16,684 nt of DNA from CAVQRC01 sp963715045 (lineage in GTDB: Bacteria > Planctomycetota > Planctomycetia > Pirellulales > Lacipirellulaceae). Positions within the stretch are counted from its first letter, which is position 1, and the number at the start of each line of letters is the position of its first letter. Made by a program: the position numbers and the translations under genes. The stretch lies in assembly GCA_963715045.1 (NCBI GenBank), contig CAVQRC010000032.1, positions 1 to 16,684 on the forward strand, in the 5' to 3' direction. A model generated the notes under the pieces. It was given only the letters and a program-made list of their open reading frames with translations. It searched no databases and was not told the DNA's origin. This document shows, in pieces, positions 7,676 through 15,696 of this stretch.

Positions 7676-7770
7676 TGTCAACTGTTGTCAACTGTTTTTC
7701 GCAGCGATTTGCCACAGCCCGTTGCCGCCACGGGGACTCGCCGCGGACTCCTGCCGCTGCTTGTCAACTG
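7676..7770. repeat. Three copies of TGTCAACTG in the divergent PEP-CTERM/CobW intergenic region
   Basis: Perfect copies lie at 7676-7684, 7686-7694 and 7762-7770, all in one orientation. The first two are spaced 10 bp, about one helical turn. The reverse complement contains TTGACA, so they could also give -35 elements for the minus-strand gene. A role as an operator is possible but unproven. Nothing else is recognisable in 7549-7835. Confidence 0.4.
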
Positions 7771-7835
7771 CCCGCCCACCCATGACAATGCCCCCTGTCT
7801 GGTATTCGCGTGAGCAGAACGAGGTAGAGGTTGCG

Positions 7836-8936
7836 ATGTCGGCAGTACCACGGTTTATCATGATCGGCGGATTCCTGGGTGCCGGCAAAACGACAACCAT
7901 CGCCAGGTTGGCTTCTCGTTTCCAGGCCGCCGGCAACAACGTGGTGATTGTCACCAACGATCAGGCCACGGATCTGGTTGACACCCTGCTGCTGCGATCG
8001 CAGGGCTTTCACGTCGGCGAAGTCGCAGGTTCGTGCTTCTGCTGTAACTTCGATGCATTGACAGGCACCGTCGAAGCGCTGAGTACCAGCGAGCTGCCGG
8101 ATGTCGTCTTAGCGGAGCCGGTCGGCAGCTGCACGGACTTGGTCGCGACCGTGATTCGGCCCCTGGAGCAGATCTATGACCAGCCATTCGAAATTGCCCC
8201 CTACGGTGTGATTATCAAGCCGAGCCACGGCAGCAGGATTCTCGGCGGCCAGGGGCAGCGCGGATTCTCTCCCAAAGCAGAGTACATTTTTCGCAAGCAG
8301 ATTGAAGAGGCCGACTTCGTCATTCTGAACCGCATTGATGAACTTCGAGTGGAGGAAGTCCAGCGTCTGACTGATTTGCTATCCGAACAGTACGAGGGCA
8401 TTCCGATCATTCGCATGTCTGCCAAAACTGGCGAAGGTTTTGAGGCCCTGTGCGAGTTTCTCAAGCAGCAGGGGGCCTTCGGCAAACGCACCATGGACGT
8501 CGACTACGACATCTATGCCGAAGGCGAAGCAGAGCTGGGGTGGCTCAATTGCCAGGGGAGCATCGCCGCAGAGACTCCCCTCGATCTGGACCGGTTTCTG
8601 ATCGAGCTTCTGGAACGCTTGCATCGAGCGATGGTCACGATGGACGTTGAAGTTGCGCACCTCAAGGCCATCGGCATGGCGGAAGGTGCGTACGCGGTTT
8701 CGAATCTCGTCAGCAACTCAGAGGTGCCCGTGCTTTCGTTGCGTTCGGATTGGCAGGGGGCAGCGGCCGACTTCGTCGTGAACGCACGCGTCGCGATTTC
8801 ACCAGAGGAGCTGGAAGCCCTGGTACGCTCCTCGATCAGCGATCAAGCCAACGCCGTATTCGCAACCGCCGACATTCGAGCCCTCCAGTGCTTCCGACCT
8901 GGCAGACCAGTTCCGACGCACCGGCTGAACCTCTGA
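7836..8936 (+). CDS. CobW/COG0523-family GTP-binding metallochaperone-like protein
   Basis: This is a 366-residue cytoplasmic GTPase of the G3E/CobW group. Members deliver or manage metals (cobalt, zinc, nickel or iron) using GTP hydrolysis. Visible motifs are the P-loop GFLGAGKTT at residues 12-20, the metal-binding CFCC (CxCC) at 67-70, EPVGSC at 94-99 and the guanine-specificity NRID at 165-168. A C-terminal domain extends to residue 366. ATG 7836 is preceded by AGAGG about 6 bp upstream. The frame is open back to 7548, but the extra 96 residues do not look like protein. The gene is intact, and the ABC exporter gene starts 29 bp after its stop, so the two may be co-transcribed. The metal cannot be told from the sequence; no histidine-rich loop is present. 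Confidence 0.88.
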   Translation: MSAVPRFIMIGGFLGAGKTTTIARLASRFQAAGNNVVIVTNDQATDLVDTLLLRSQGFHVGEVAGSCFCCNFDALTGTVEALSTSELPDVVLAEPVGSCTDLVATVIRPLEQIYDQPFEIAPYGVIIKPSHGSRILGGQGQRGFSPKAEYIFRKQIEEADFVILNRIDELRVEEVQRLTDLLSEQYEGIPIIRMSAKTGEGFEALCEFLKQQGAFGKRTMDVDYDIYAEGEAELGWLNCQGSIAAETPLDLDRFLIELLERLHRAMVTMDVEVAHLKAIGMAEGAYAVSNLVSNSEVPVLSLRSDWQGAAADFVVNARVAISPEELEALVRSSISDQANAVFATADIRALQCFRPGRPVPTHRLNL

Positions 8937-8965
8937 ACCGTCGCGCCCGTGGTTGACATCGGCGA

Positions 8966-10090
8966 ATGAGCAGAGACAGCCTGAAAGGGACAGATGATAC
9001 GCATTCAAATCGGCCACCGCCCACCCGGCTGATGTTGCAACGGCTGTTTCTACTCGGCTGGCGATACCGTCGCGCCTGCCTGGCGGTCGTCGCCCTCCAG
9101 GCGTTGATCGTATCCATGAACGTGGCCGGGCTGCGGCTCACGGGGCTCGGAATCGACCTGGTACGCCACGAACTCGATCCGGCCAGCCAGCCGCCTCGGT
9201 GGCCGCTGGGAGTCGTGCCTCCCACAACCTTATCGACGTTTGAGTTGCTGGCGGCGATCGCGGCCGGGATCCTCGTTGTGGCAGCAGTGCTCGCCGCGAC
9301 GAAGTTTGCCGCGGCGATCGCCACGGCCAATCTCTCCCAACGCGTCCTGCTCAAGCTTCGCACGGATGTTTACGACAAGCTCCAGCGGTTGAGCTTTCAA
9401 TTCTTCGATACGGCCGAAACCAGTTCGCTGATCAACCGCGCCGCCGGCGACGTCCAGGCCGTGCGGATGTTCGTAGATGGCGTCATCGTCAAACTGTTGA
9501 GTGTCGTCCTGTCGTTGGCCGTGTATCTGGCGTACATGTTCAGCGTGCACGTCCCGTTGACGATCGCCTGCCTGCTCACGTCGCCCCTGCTGTTCGTCGG
9601 CGCGGCGATGTTCTCCCGGATCGTACGGCCCGCGTACCGCCGCAGCAGCGAGTTGGGAGATCACCTGATCACAACGCTTTCCGAGAACTTCCAGGGTGTA
9701 CACGTGGTCAAAGGTTTTGCCCGAGAGGATCTTGAAATCGAGAAGTTCCGGGCGGCAAATGCGGAAGTCCGCGATCAGAAACAGCGGATCTTCTGGTGGA
9801 TCAGCACTTACCAGCCTTTGATGGGTCTGTTGACGCAGATCAATATGCTCGTGCTGATCGGCTTTGGCGGCTACCTGGTCGTCCGCGGCGAAATGCCGCT
9901 CGGCGCGGGTTTGTTCGTGTTTGCGAATCTGTTGCACGAGTTTGCCAACCAGGTCGGTCAGATCACCAACATCGCCAACACGATTCAATCCAGTTTGACG
10001 GGCGCCGAACGGGTATTCGAAATACTCGACGCGCCGGTCGATATCCAAAGCCCACCCGAACGCCGTCCCGTTGCCGCGTTGCCGAGGTGA
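8966..10090 (+). CDS. ABC exporter subunit A, transmembrane domain (frame breaks before the ATPase domain)
   Basis: The 374-residue frame covers the membrane half of a type IV (formerly type I) ABC exporter. Hydrophobic segments lie near residues 37-57, 93-122, 170-215 and 290-320. Typical intracellular-loop sequence is present, such as FDTAETSSLINRAAGDVQAVRMFVDG and VKGFAREDLEIEKF (shown here in parts of longer matches). The frame ends at a TGA (10088-10090), just where the ATPase domain should begin. The adjacent frame takes over immediately (CRGEIRLENVSFSYR), so one extra base at about 10075-10088 explains the break. ATG 8966 lies 29 bp after the CobW stop with only a weak Shine-Dalgarno. 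It likely worked with the subunit whose remnant follows. The substrate is unknown. Confidence 0.8.
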   Translation: MSRDSLKGTDDTHSNRPPPTRLMLQRLFLLGWRYRRACLAVVALQALIVSMNVAGLRLTGLGIDLVRHELDPASQPPRWPLGVVPPTTLSTFELLAAIAAGILVVAAVLAATKFAAAIATANLSQRVLLKLRTDVYDKLQRLSFQFFDTAETSSLINRAAGDVQAVRMFVDGVIVKLLSVVLSLAVYLAYMFSVHVPLTIACLLTSPLLFVGAAMFSRIVRPAYRRSSELGDHLITTLSENFQGVHVVKGFAREDLEIEKFRAANAEVRDQKQRIFWWISTYQPLMGLLTQINMLVLIGFGGYLVVRGEMPLGAGLFVFANLLHEFANQVGQITNIANTIQSSLTGAERVFEILDAPVDIQSPPERRPVAALPR

Positions 10091-10869
10091 AATCCGCTTG
10101 GAGAACGTTTCGTTCTCGTACCGCCAGGGCGAGCCCGTTTTGAACGACGTGTCGCTGCACATCAGACCCGGGGAGTGCATCGGCATCGTCGGCGAGACTG
10201 CCGCGGGGAAGAGCACCCTGCTCAGTCTCCTTCCTCGGTTCTACGACGTCCAGACCGGGAAGGTGAAGATCGACGGTCACGATGTGCGGACGTTGATGCT
10301 CGACGATCTGCGGCGGAACATCGGCATCGTATTTCAGGAGAGTTTTCTGTTCAGCAACAGCGTGGCCGTCAACATCGCGTTCGGCCATCCCGAGGCATCG
10401 CCCGAAGCGATTGAGCGGGCCGCTCGGATCGCTGCCGCCGACGAATTTATCCGCGAGCTGGAGCACGGCTACGACACGGTGATCGGCGAAGCATGGCTCC
10501 AAGCTTGTCCGGCGGACAACGGCAACGCCTGGCGATTGCCCGCGCCTGCTGCTCGATCCGCCGATCCTGTTGCTCGACGACGCCACCGCTTCGGTCGATG
10601 CCCATACCGAACACGAAATCCAACGCGCGATCGACAGTGCCATGCGGGGCCGGACGACGCTGCTGATCTCCAACCGGATCAGCACCCTTCGCCGCGCCGA
10701 CCGCATCCTCGTGCTGCAGAAAGGTCAAGTGATCGAGTCCGGCACGCACGATCAGTTGCTCCGCCGCACCGGCGTCTACCGACGTCTCGCCGAATTGCAA
10801 TTCGCCGACTTGGCGGATGAGCAACTCGAGGCGACCAAGCCCCTCTCTCCGGACCCCTCACCCAGGTGA
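10071..10869 (+). pseudogene. ABC exporter subunit A, ATPase domain in three frames
   Basis: This is the nucleotide-binding half of the preceding subunit. One frame gives Walker A GETAAGKST (10191-10217) and the Q-loop VFQES. Around 10488-10502 two extra bases disturb the expected GERGSSLSGGQ, and the LSGGQ signature resumes at 10502 in a second frame. At 10546 a C is missing from a CCC run, and a third frame gives LLLDDATASVD (Walker B and D-loop) and the tail to the stop at 10869. The residue after the Walker B aspartate is Asp, not the catalytic Glu, and the switch His is Asn (LLISNRIST). This is the pattern of the degenerate site in heterodimeric exporters. With three breaks the subunit cannot be made as read, unless some are sequencing errors. 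Confidence 0.75.
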
Positions 10870-10939
10870 GGCGCCAGGGAAAAGAGCCGTGTCTCGTTGG
10901 ATCATCTCCGCAATCTGGCCAGAAGAACCCGATCCCTGC

Positions 10940-11440
10940 ATGACGAAGAACCGATCAACGACACCGTCTCCGAATTCCCCGCAGCATCTCCGCATGCTGA
11001 CCGTGGCTCGGTCTGAAGAAGATGATCCCCGGCAGCGGCCCCTTGAATTCCGCCTGATCAAGCGGTTGCTGGAGTTCACCCTCCCTTACGCCGTGCGGCG
11101 GAACTGGCTCGTGCTGCTGGTCGTGATCCGGTCGGTGCAGCTGCCGGCGCTGCACCTGGGTGCTCACCGCGGTTATCACCGGACCGATCGAACGGCGCGA
11201 CGTCGGTGGCGTTGCGTGGGGGGCGGCCGGATTCGCGGCGCTCGCCCTGTCCACGCAGGTCGTGCTCCACTTTCGCCAGCGGTTCGCGCTCGAATTGGGT
11301 GAGCGGGTCGTATTCGACCTCCGCAACCGGTTGTTCGAACACATCCAGCAGATGCCGATGAGCTGGTTCCAGCGGACCCGGGTCGGACGCGTGATCAGCC
11401 GCCGATCGGACGCGAGGAAGTGCGAACTCCATTGTTCGCT
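10940..11440 (+). pseudogene. ABC exporter subunit B, 5' remnant
   Basis: ATG 10940 begins 70 bp after subunit A. The first 70 residues (FRLIKRLLEFTLPYAVRRNW, then a hydrophobic stretch) match the start of the partner subunit of such exporters. A single extra C at 11153 shifts the frame; the next frame restores LTAVITGPIERRDVGG, then LGERVVFDLRNRLFEHIQQM and SWFQRTRVGRVISR. Recognisable homology fades at about 11400-11440, possibly after another shift (EEVRT). The remaining membrane helices and the entire ATPase domain, some 1.3-1.5 kb, are missing: the minus-strand PEP-CTERM gene starts shortly beyond. A loss this large cannot be a base-call error. Confidence 0.75.
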
Positions 11441-11696
11441 TGCGCCGGATGACTCCGCCCCATGGCGATTGCCGTCATGGGTTCGCTGTTCATGTCGCTG
11501 GTGTTATCACTCGAGCCTAGCGATCTGCAAGTGGCATCGCGGTGCCCGCCGAAACGCCCAAGTCCGGTACCGAACGGCATGCGACCGTGGCGCCGGCGGT
11601 GAGAGTCGTCGGTTTGGCACCGCAATGCCGATCTGCCCCGGGTGTCAGGACGCGCGGTCGGTGAGCGATCTGTCGCCCCGTCCCGTTCAACTCGGA
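11441..11696. other. Unassigned junction region after the ABC-B remnant
   Basis: No gene is convincing. A plus-strand 46-codon frame (11462-11602) starts with a hydrophobic MAIAVMGSLFMSLVLS and then turns basic and Pro-rich, without a Shine-Dalgarno. It could be a scrap of ABC membrane helix or chance. The minus strand is open through 11395-11724 but does not look like protein. The 12-mer CATGGGGCGGAG lies here on the minus strand (11453-11464). Confidence 0.4.
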
Positions 11697-12620
11697 TCAC
11701 GCACGCCGGCGGCCGATCAGGCAACCGCCGAACAGGGCCGTCAAGCCAGCCAGCCCGGCCGCGGTTGGCTCGGGAACACCGACTGTAAAGCTGAAAAACT
11801 GGACCGTCTCGCCGTCCAGCACGCGAGCGGTCGTGCCAGTGGGATAATTCAGCAGGTAGTCTCCGCCGGCGCTGCCGGCAAAGGGCACGGCATCGAAGCC
11901 AAGAGGTCCAAATCCCGTATTGAAACCGCCGAGTGCGAGGTAGTATTCGCCGGCCGGTAGACCATCGGCAAATTCCAACTGGCTCTGTAGTATGGAATTG
12001 CCATCGTCGTCAATCGCGTCGTCATTCGCATCCACGATGATCCCGGCGGCATCGTAGAGCCCCAGTTCGGTGTCGAAATCGCTACCGAACGTGTTGATCT
12101 GGAACGCTGAACCGGCCACCGCAAGCTGTCCCAAGTCTGTCGACGCAGGCGGGGCCACCGGGACATAGGGCTCGAAGGTGATGGTCACGAAGCTATTCGG
12201 GCCGAATGCGGAATCCGGGAGTTCTCCGTCCACGAGACTTTCTGACACCGTCAAGTCGACTTCACCGGAAATCGAGGCAACCGCAACGGGCACGGTCTCG
12301 GAGATCGTAAACGAACCAGAAGCGTCTGGCAGACCAAGCGCGGCTCCGGTGACGTCGACGAACGCAGAATCCGTGTCGAGCGAGAACGTAATTTCGGAGT
12401 TGTAACTGGCCCCGAACGATTCGCCATTCGCATCAATGAAGACTTCGGTCACCGTGCCGGGGCCGCCAAAGTTCGTCACGTCCGTAGGAAACTCGGTAGA
12501 GAAATCACCGAAGACCTCAAGCCCACTGATGTCGAAGGTGTAATCAACGGCTGTGAGTGATGATTGCGATGCTCCGATCGCAACCACTGTCGCCAAGGCG
12601 ACTAACTTTCTGCTAATCAC
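11697..12620 (-). CDS. PEP-CTERM sorting-domain surface protein
   Basis: This is an intact 307-residue exported protein. A signal peptide (MISRKLVALATVVAIGASQS) is followed by an acidic, Gly/Ser/Thr-rich beta-type body. Residues near 195-265 (FDTELGLYDAAG, AGEYYLALGGFN) resemble the pre-peptidase C-terminal-like domains often seen in these proteins. The C-terminus is a PEP-CTERM signal: VPEPTA, a hydrophobic helix and RRRA. Exosortase-type enzymes would cleave at the motif and anchor or release the protein; no exosortase gene is in the window. The start is GTG at 12620, supported by GAGGTAG about 8 bp upstream. The gene is convergent with the broken ABC operon and divergent from the sigma-kinase pair. 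Its ligand and function are unknown. Confidence 0.88.
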   Translation of the reverse strand: MISRKLVALATVVAIGASQSSLTAVDYTFDISGLEVFGDFSTEFPTDVTNFGGPGTVTEVFIDANGESFGASYNSEITFSLDTDSAFVDVTGAALGLPDASGSFTISETVPVAVASISGEVDLTVSESLVDGELPDSAFGPNSFVTITFEPYVPVAPPASTDLGQLAVAGSAFQINTFGSDFDTELGLYDAAGIIVDANDDAIDDDGNSILQSQLEFADGLPAGEYYLALGGFNTGFGPLGFDAVPFAGSAGGDYLLNYPTGTTARVLDGETVQFFSFTVGVPEPTAAGLAGLTALFGGCLIGRRRA

Positions 12621-12759
12621 TGGAACTACCTCGCTCTCGAATAGAAGCAGGAAACGAAATCAACCTGCTGAACGACCAGATTCAGCACGTGAGTTTCTCA
12701 AGACGAGGCGTATCGTACGCGAGTCGAGCCAGGGAACAACTCGCTTCAAGTAGCGATTG

Positions 12760-12771
12760 CCGCAATTGCGG
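12760..12771. promoter_or_regulatory. Perfect 12-bp palindrome upstream of the PEP-CTERM gene
   Basis: CCGCAATTGCGG is fully palindromic and lies about 140 bp upstream of the PEP-CTERM start. GCGATTGC directly precedes it, a partial repeat. It could be an operator. I could not place a convincing -35/-10 pair in 12621-12840. Confidence 0.3.
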
Positions 12772-12788
12772 ATAAATTCCAGATGATC

Positions 12789-12817
12789 GCCGGCACCAAC
12801 GATTCGCCGGCAGTTTT
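12789..12817 (+). terminator. Possible terminator-like hairpin
   Basis: GCCGGC at 12789-12794 and again at 12806-12811 can pair (the word is self-complementary) across an 11-nt loop, followed by AG and TTTT. No plus-strand gene ends just before it, so its role is doubtful. Confidence 0.3.
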
Positions 12818-13104
12818 ATAGAGTCAATTCGGCTCACCGTGTGCCTGAGTCAGGGCGCGGAGGTGACGACCGGCCCCGGGCCGTTGTCTTGGATGAACAA
12901 AGCGCATCCAGCGTTTCCATGCGGACCCGCGAGAATCGCCGCCGGCTGGCTGCCGAGAAGCGCTGTCCGCGTCCGCAGCAGGAGTGGATCGGGGACATCG
13001 CGTCCACCGCACCTCAAGAAGCTGGCTTCGAATTCGCTGTCCAAGTTCGCTGGATGGCCTGCCTCGATGTGTCGTTGCACGTCGTCGAAATCTTCATAAA
13101 CTTT
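12818..13104. other. Unassigned stretch before the sigma-factor remnant
   Basis: The N-terminal half of the sigma factor would be expected here, but no frame shows region 2. Both strands are open over long distances. The minus strand (13179 to 12850) reads a fairly protein-like VYEDFDDVQRHIEAGHPAN segment, without a good start or known family. The reading frame of the sigma factor is closed by TGA at 13104-13106. Confidence 0.35.
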
Positions 13105-13372
13105 GAAGTCGCCGACCGCATGGGGCGGAGCGCCGCCGCGACGTCTCCGCCGTCGCGCAGTCGGTGGACGCATCGTCATTACAAGTGGAGCGGGCCCTCG
13201 CGCGTTCTGCCGACTCGCCCGAAGCCGTCGCCCAACGGCAGGAAGAGATCACCCATGTCGCCGACCTGCTCACCGCGTTGCCGCCGCATTATCGCGAGGT
13301 GATCATCCTGCGGAATCTCGAAGGTCGCTCCTTCGAGGAAGTCGCCGACCGCATGGGGCGGAGCTCCGCCGC
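13105..13372 (+). repeat. 35-bp direct repeat at the sigma-factor truncation point
   Basis: Positions 13105-13139 and 13338-13372 are identical except one base (G at 13132, T at 13365). The downstream copy encodes the region 4 helix-turn-helix (EVADRMGRSSAA). The upstream copy sits where recognisable sigma homology ends, in a different reading frame. This suggests a duplication or recombination scar. Confidence 0.85.
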
Positions 13373-13430
13373 AGTCCGCAAACTGTGGACCCGCGCGATC
13401 ACCAGGCTCCGACTGCCTGCTGATGAGTAA
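13107..13430 (+). CDS. ECF-type sigma factor truncated to region 4
   Basis: Homology starts right after a TGA at 13104-13106 (AERRRDVSAVAQSVDASSLQVERALA); the first usable start is GTG 13164, giving 88 residues. The C-terminal part is a clear sigma-70 region 4: LTALPPHYREVIILRNLEGRS, then the helix-turn-helix FEEVADRMGRSSAAVRKLW, which binds the -35 element. Region 2, needed for -10 recognition and core binding, is missing, so the protein should not work as a sigma factor. The stop TAA (13428-13430) overlaps the kinase start ATG 13423 by 8 bp, a sign of translational coupling. Such sigma-kinase pairs are typical of planctomycetes. A 35-bp direct repeat marks the truncation point. Confidence 0.75.
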   Translation, partial: SRRPHGAERRRDVSAVAQSVDASSLQVERALARSADSPEAVAQRQEEITHVADLLTALPPHYREVIILRNLEGRSFEEVADRMGRSSAAVRKLWTRAITRLRLPADE

Positions 13431-15696
13431 CCCGATGCGAAACTCGAACGCAGCCTCGGTCGACCGGTGGGATATGTCGTTTGACTCCGACGCGAGTCGA
13501 CTCGGCGCGGTGCTGGAAGACTACCTGCAGCGACTGGAGTCGGGTGAGCGCGTCGACGCCGAGGCCTTCATCGCGGCACATCCCGACGTCGCCGACGAGC
13601 TGCGGGAGAGCATCGGCAAGCTCGAGGCCCTGCGACGATTAGCGGACAGGATCGAAGCGATGCCGATTCCAGCCGTACCGGGAAGTGCGGGATCGGCGAT
13701 CCCGCCGACAAGGTTGGGCGACTATGTCATCGGTCGGGAGATCGGCCGCGGCGGGATGGGGGTCGTGTACGAGGCCGAGCAGCAATCGCTCGGCCGGCGC
13801 GTGGCCCTCAAGGTCTTGCCGCTCTCAAGCCTCCTCGAGCGGCGACGGATCGCCCGCTTCAAAAACGAAGCGGCCGCCGCCGCCTCGCTCGATCACCCGC
13901 ACATTGTGGCCGTGTACGGCGTCGGGTGCGATGCCGGGACGCACTACTACGCGATGCAGCTCGTCCAGGGGCGGAGTCTGGCCGAACTGATCGCCGACCG
14001 GGCCGGCCGGGTTTCTGGGAAGCCGCCGGCCGCCGCGGAGACGGCAGGGATCACCGCAGACTTGACCCTGGCTTCATCGCGGGGGGCCGGCTTCTACCGC
14101 GCTGTCGCCGAGGTCGGTCGCCAGGCCGCGACCGCGTTGCATTTCGCCCACCAGCGGGGCGTGGTGCACCGCGATGTGAAGCCTTCCAACCTGCTCATCG
14201 ATGACCAGGGCCACGTTCTGGTGACCGACTTCGGCCTTGCCTCGACGCAGGCGGACGTCGGCCTGACGCGTACGGGCGAGTTGCTCGGCACGCTCCGCTA
14301 CATGAGCCCCGAGCAGGCGACCGGCGACGGGCCGGTCGACCATCGCACGGATGTTTACGGTCTGGGCGCGACCCTCTACGAGCTGATCACGGGGCGGCCG
14401 CTGGTCACGGCCGAGAATCAGGCCGAAGTCCTTCGCGAGCTGATCGACCGCAGCCCGCAGCCACTCCGGAAGATCGACGTCGCGGTACCGTACGATCTGG
14501 CGACGATCGTGGACAAGGCGACTGCTCACAACCGAGACGACCGTTACGCCACCGCGGGCGATCTCGCGGACGACCTGGAGCGGTTCCTCGACCACAAACC
14601 GATCGTCGCCCGGCGTCCGTCGAAGTGGCGAAAAGCGATGAGCTGGGCCCGCCGCAATCGGTTGGCCGCCGTCCTGATCGGGATGATCGGGGCAGGCGTC
14701 GTCGCCGCGGCGATTGGCGGCGTGTCGTATGCCGTCCGCCTGGCCAAAAAACATGACGACCTGGAGCGATCGCTCTACGCCCGAGACGTCGCCCTGGCCC
14801 AAAGACTGATCGACGAAGGTGCCCTCGTCAGGGCCGAGGCCACGCTGCTGAAGTGGACCGCCTCGCCCGAGGCCCGCGCGCGACGGGGCTTCGAGTGGTA
14901 CTTTCTGTGGCGGCGTTTGCGGGAGAACTCGGCGGACGCGGTGCTCGAACATTCCGCGGACTGCTTCGAGTCGATCGTCGTTCCCGGCCCGCCGCGAATC
15001 GTCACCGGGTCCTTCAGAAGTACGATCGCTTTCTGGGACGCGAAGACGTTCGAACGGCTCGCCGACGAGTCGATTTCCACGCCCCACGCCACGCAGGTCA
15101 ATACGCTTCAGTACGACGAGCCCACGGGGGTGCTCGCCAGTGGAGGCGACACCGGCAAGGTCTGCCTGTGGCGGCTCAGCGATCGCACGCTCCTGGACGA
15201 ATTTCAAGTCGACGCCCCGAGCCAGGCCAACAAGGTCATCTGCTTCGCATTCTCTGGGGACGGCCGGTGGCTCGCGGCGAGCACGTTCGACCACACGGAA
15301 CGATGTCTTCGGCCGCAACACGACCGTTTCCATCTACGATCGACAGCATCATCGGCTGGCCCAGACGCTCCGCGGCTTTGGCCAGCGGCCCAAGATTCAC
15401 TTCAGCCCCGCTGGCGAGCTCCTCGTGACATCCTCGACGGGGGAGATTGGTGTCTGGCGAGAGTCCCCAGCCGCGGCGACCGACGCAGACGTGGCGGCGT
15501 TCGAACACGTGTTAACGCGCAGGCTGTCGGAGCAGCCGATCTGGAGTTCGCAGCTGCTTTCGGATGGGCGTCGGCTCGTGATCGCCTGTGGCAGCTGGGA
15601 CGACAGCGAAGCGCACCCTCTCATCGAGGTGTGGGACACGTCCGAGTGGCGTCTGCTGAAATCGGCCCGGCTCGGCGTGCCGGGCCTGCTGAATGA
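13423..15696 (+). CDS. Membrane Ser/Thr protein kinase with WD40 sensor region (frame breaks near 15298)
   Basis: This is a Hanks-type kinase. Residues 25-80 form an acidic helical segment usual before planctomycete kinases. The kinase domain (about 98-390) has the glycine loop GRGGMG (108-113), ATP-binding Lys130, Glu149, HRDVKPSN with catalytic Asp251, and DFG at 269-271, then GTLRYMSPE. All key residues are intact. A membrane helix lies at about 412-436 (LAAVLIGMIGAGVVAAAIGG), so the kinase faces the cytoplasm and the WD40 part (from about 500) would face the other side. The real homology ends at residue 625: an extra G in a GG pair at 15297-15298 moves the continuation to the next frame, and the last 132 residues to 15696 are nonsense. 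The start overlaps the sigma-factor stop. Confidence 0.85.
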   Translation: MSNPMRNSNAASVDRWDMSFDSDASRLGAVLEDYLQRLESGERVDAEAFIAAHPDVADELRESIGKLEALRRLADRIEAMPIPAVPGSAGSAIPPTRLGDYVIGREIGRGGMGVVYEAEQQSLGRRVALKVLPLSSLLERRRIARFKNEAAAAASLDHPHIVAVYGVGCDAGTHYYAMQLVQGRSLAELIADRAGRVSGKPPAAAETAGITADLTLASSRGAGFYRAVAEVGRQAATALHFAHQRGVVHRDVKPSNLLIDDQGHVLVTDFGLASTQADVGLTRTGELLGTLRYMSPEQATGDGPVDHRTDVYGLGATLYELITGRPLVTAENQAEVLRELIDRSPQPLRKIDVAVPYDLATIVDKATAHNRDDRYATAGDLADDLERFLDHKPIVARRPSKWRKAMSWARRNRLAAVLIGMIGAGVVAAAIGGVSYAVRLAKKHDDLERSLYARDVALAQRLIDEGALVRAEATLLKWTASPEARARRGFEWYFLWRRLRENSADAVLEHSADCFESIVVPGPPRIVTGSFRSTIAFWDAKTFERLADESISTPHATQVNTLQYDEPTGVLASGGDTGKVCLWRLSDRTLLDEFQVDAPSQANKVICFAFSGDGRWLAASTFDHTERCLRPQHDRFHLRSTASSAGPDAPRLWPAAQDSLQPRWRAPRDILDGGDWCLARVPSRGDRRRRGGVRTRVNAQAVGAADLEFAAAFGWASARDRLWQLGRQRSAPSHRGVGHVRVASAEIGPARRAGPAE

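Noticed and set aside
7548..7835. N-terminal extension of the CobW-type protein to 7548
   Set aside because: The extra 96 residues are Cys/Arg-rich and not protein-like, while ATG 7836 has a Shine-Dalgarno and gives the usual family start.
11462..11602. A 46-codon small membrane protein gene
   Set aside because: It has a hydrophobic start but no Shine-Dalgarno and no homology, and it sits at a rearranged junction; it may be a scrap of the ABC membrane domain.
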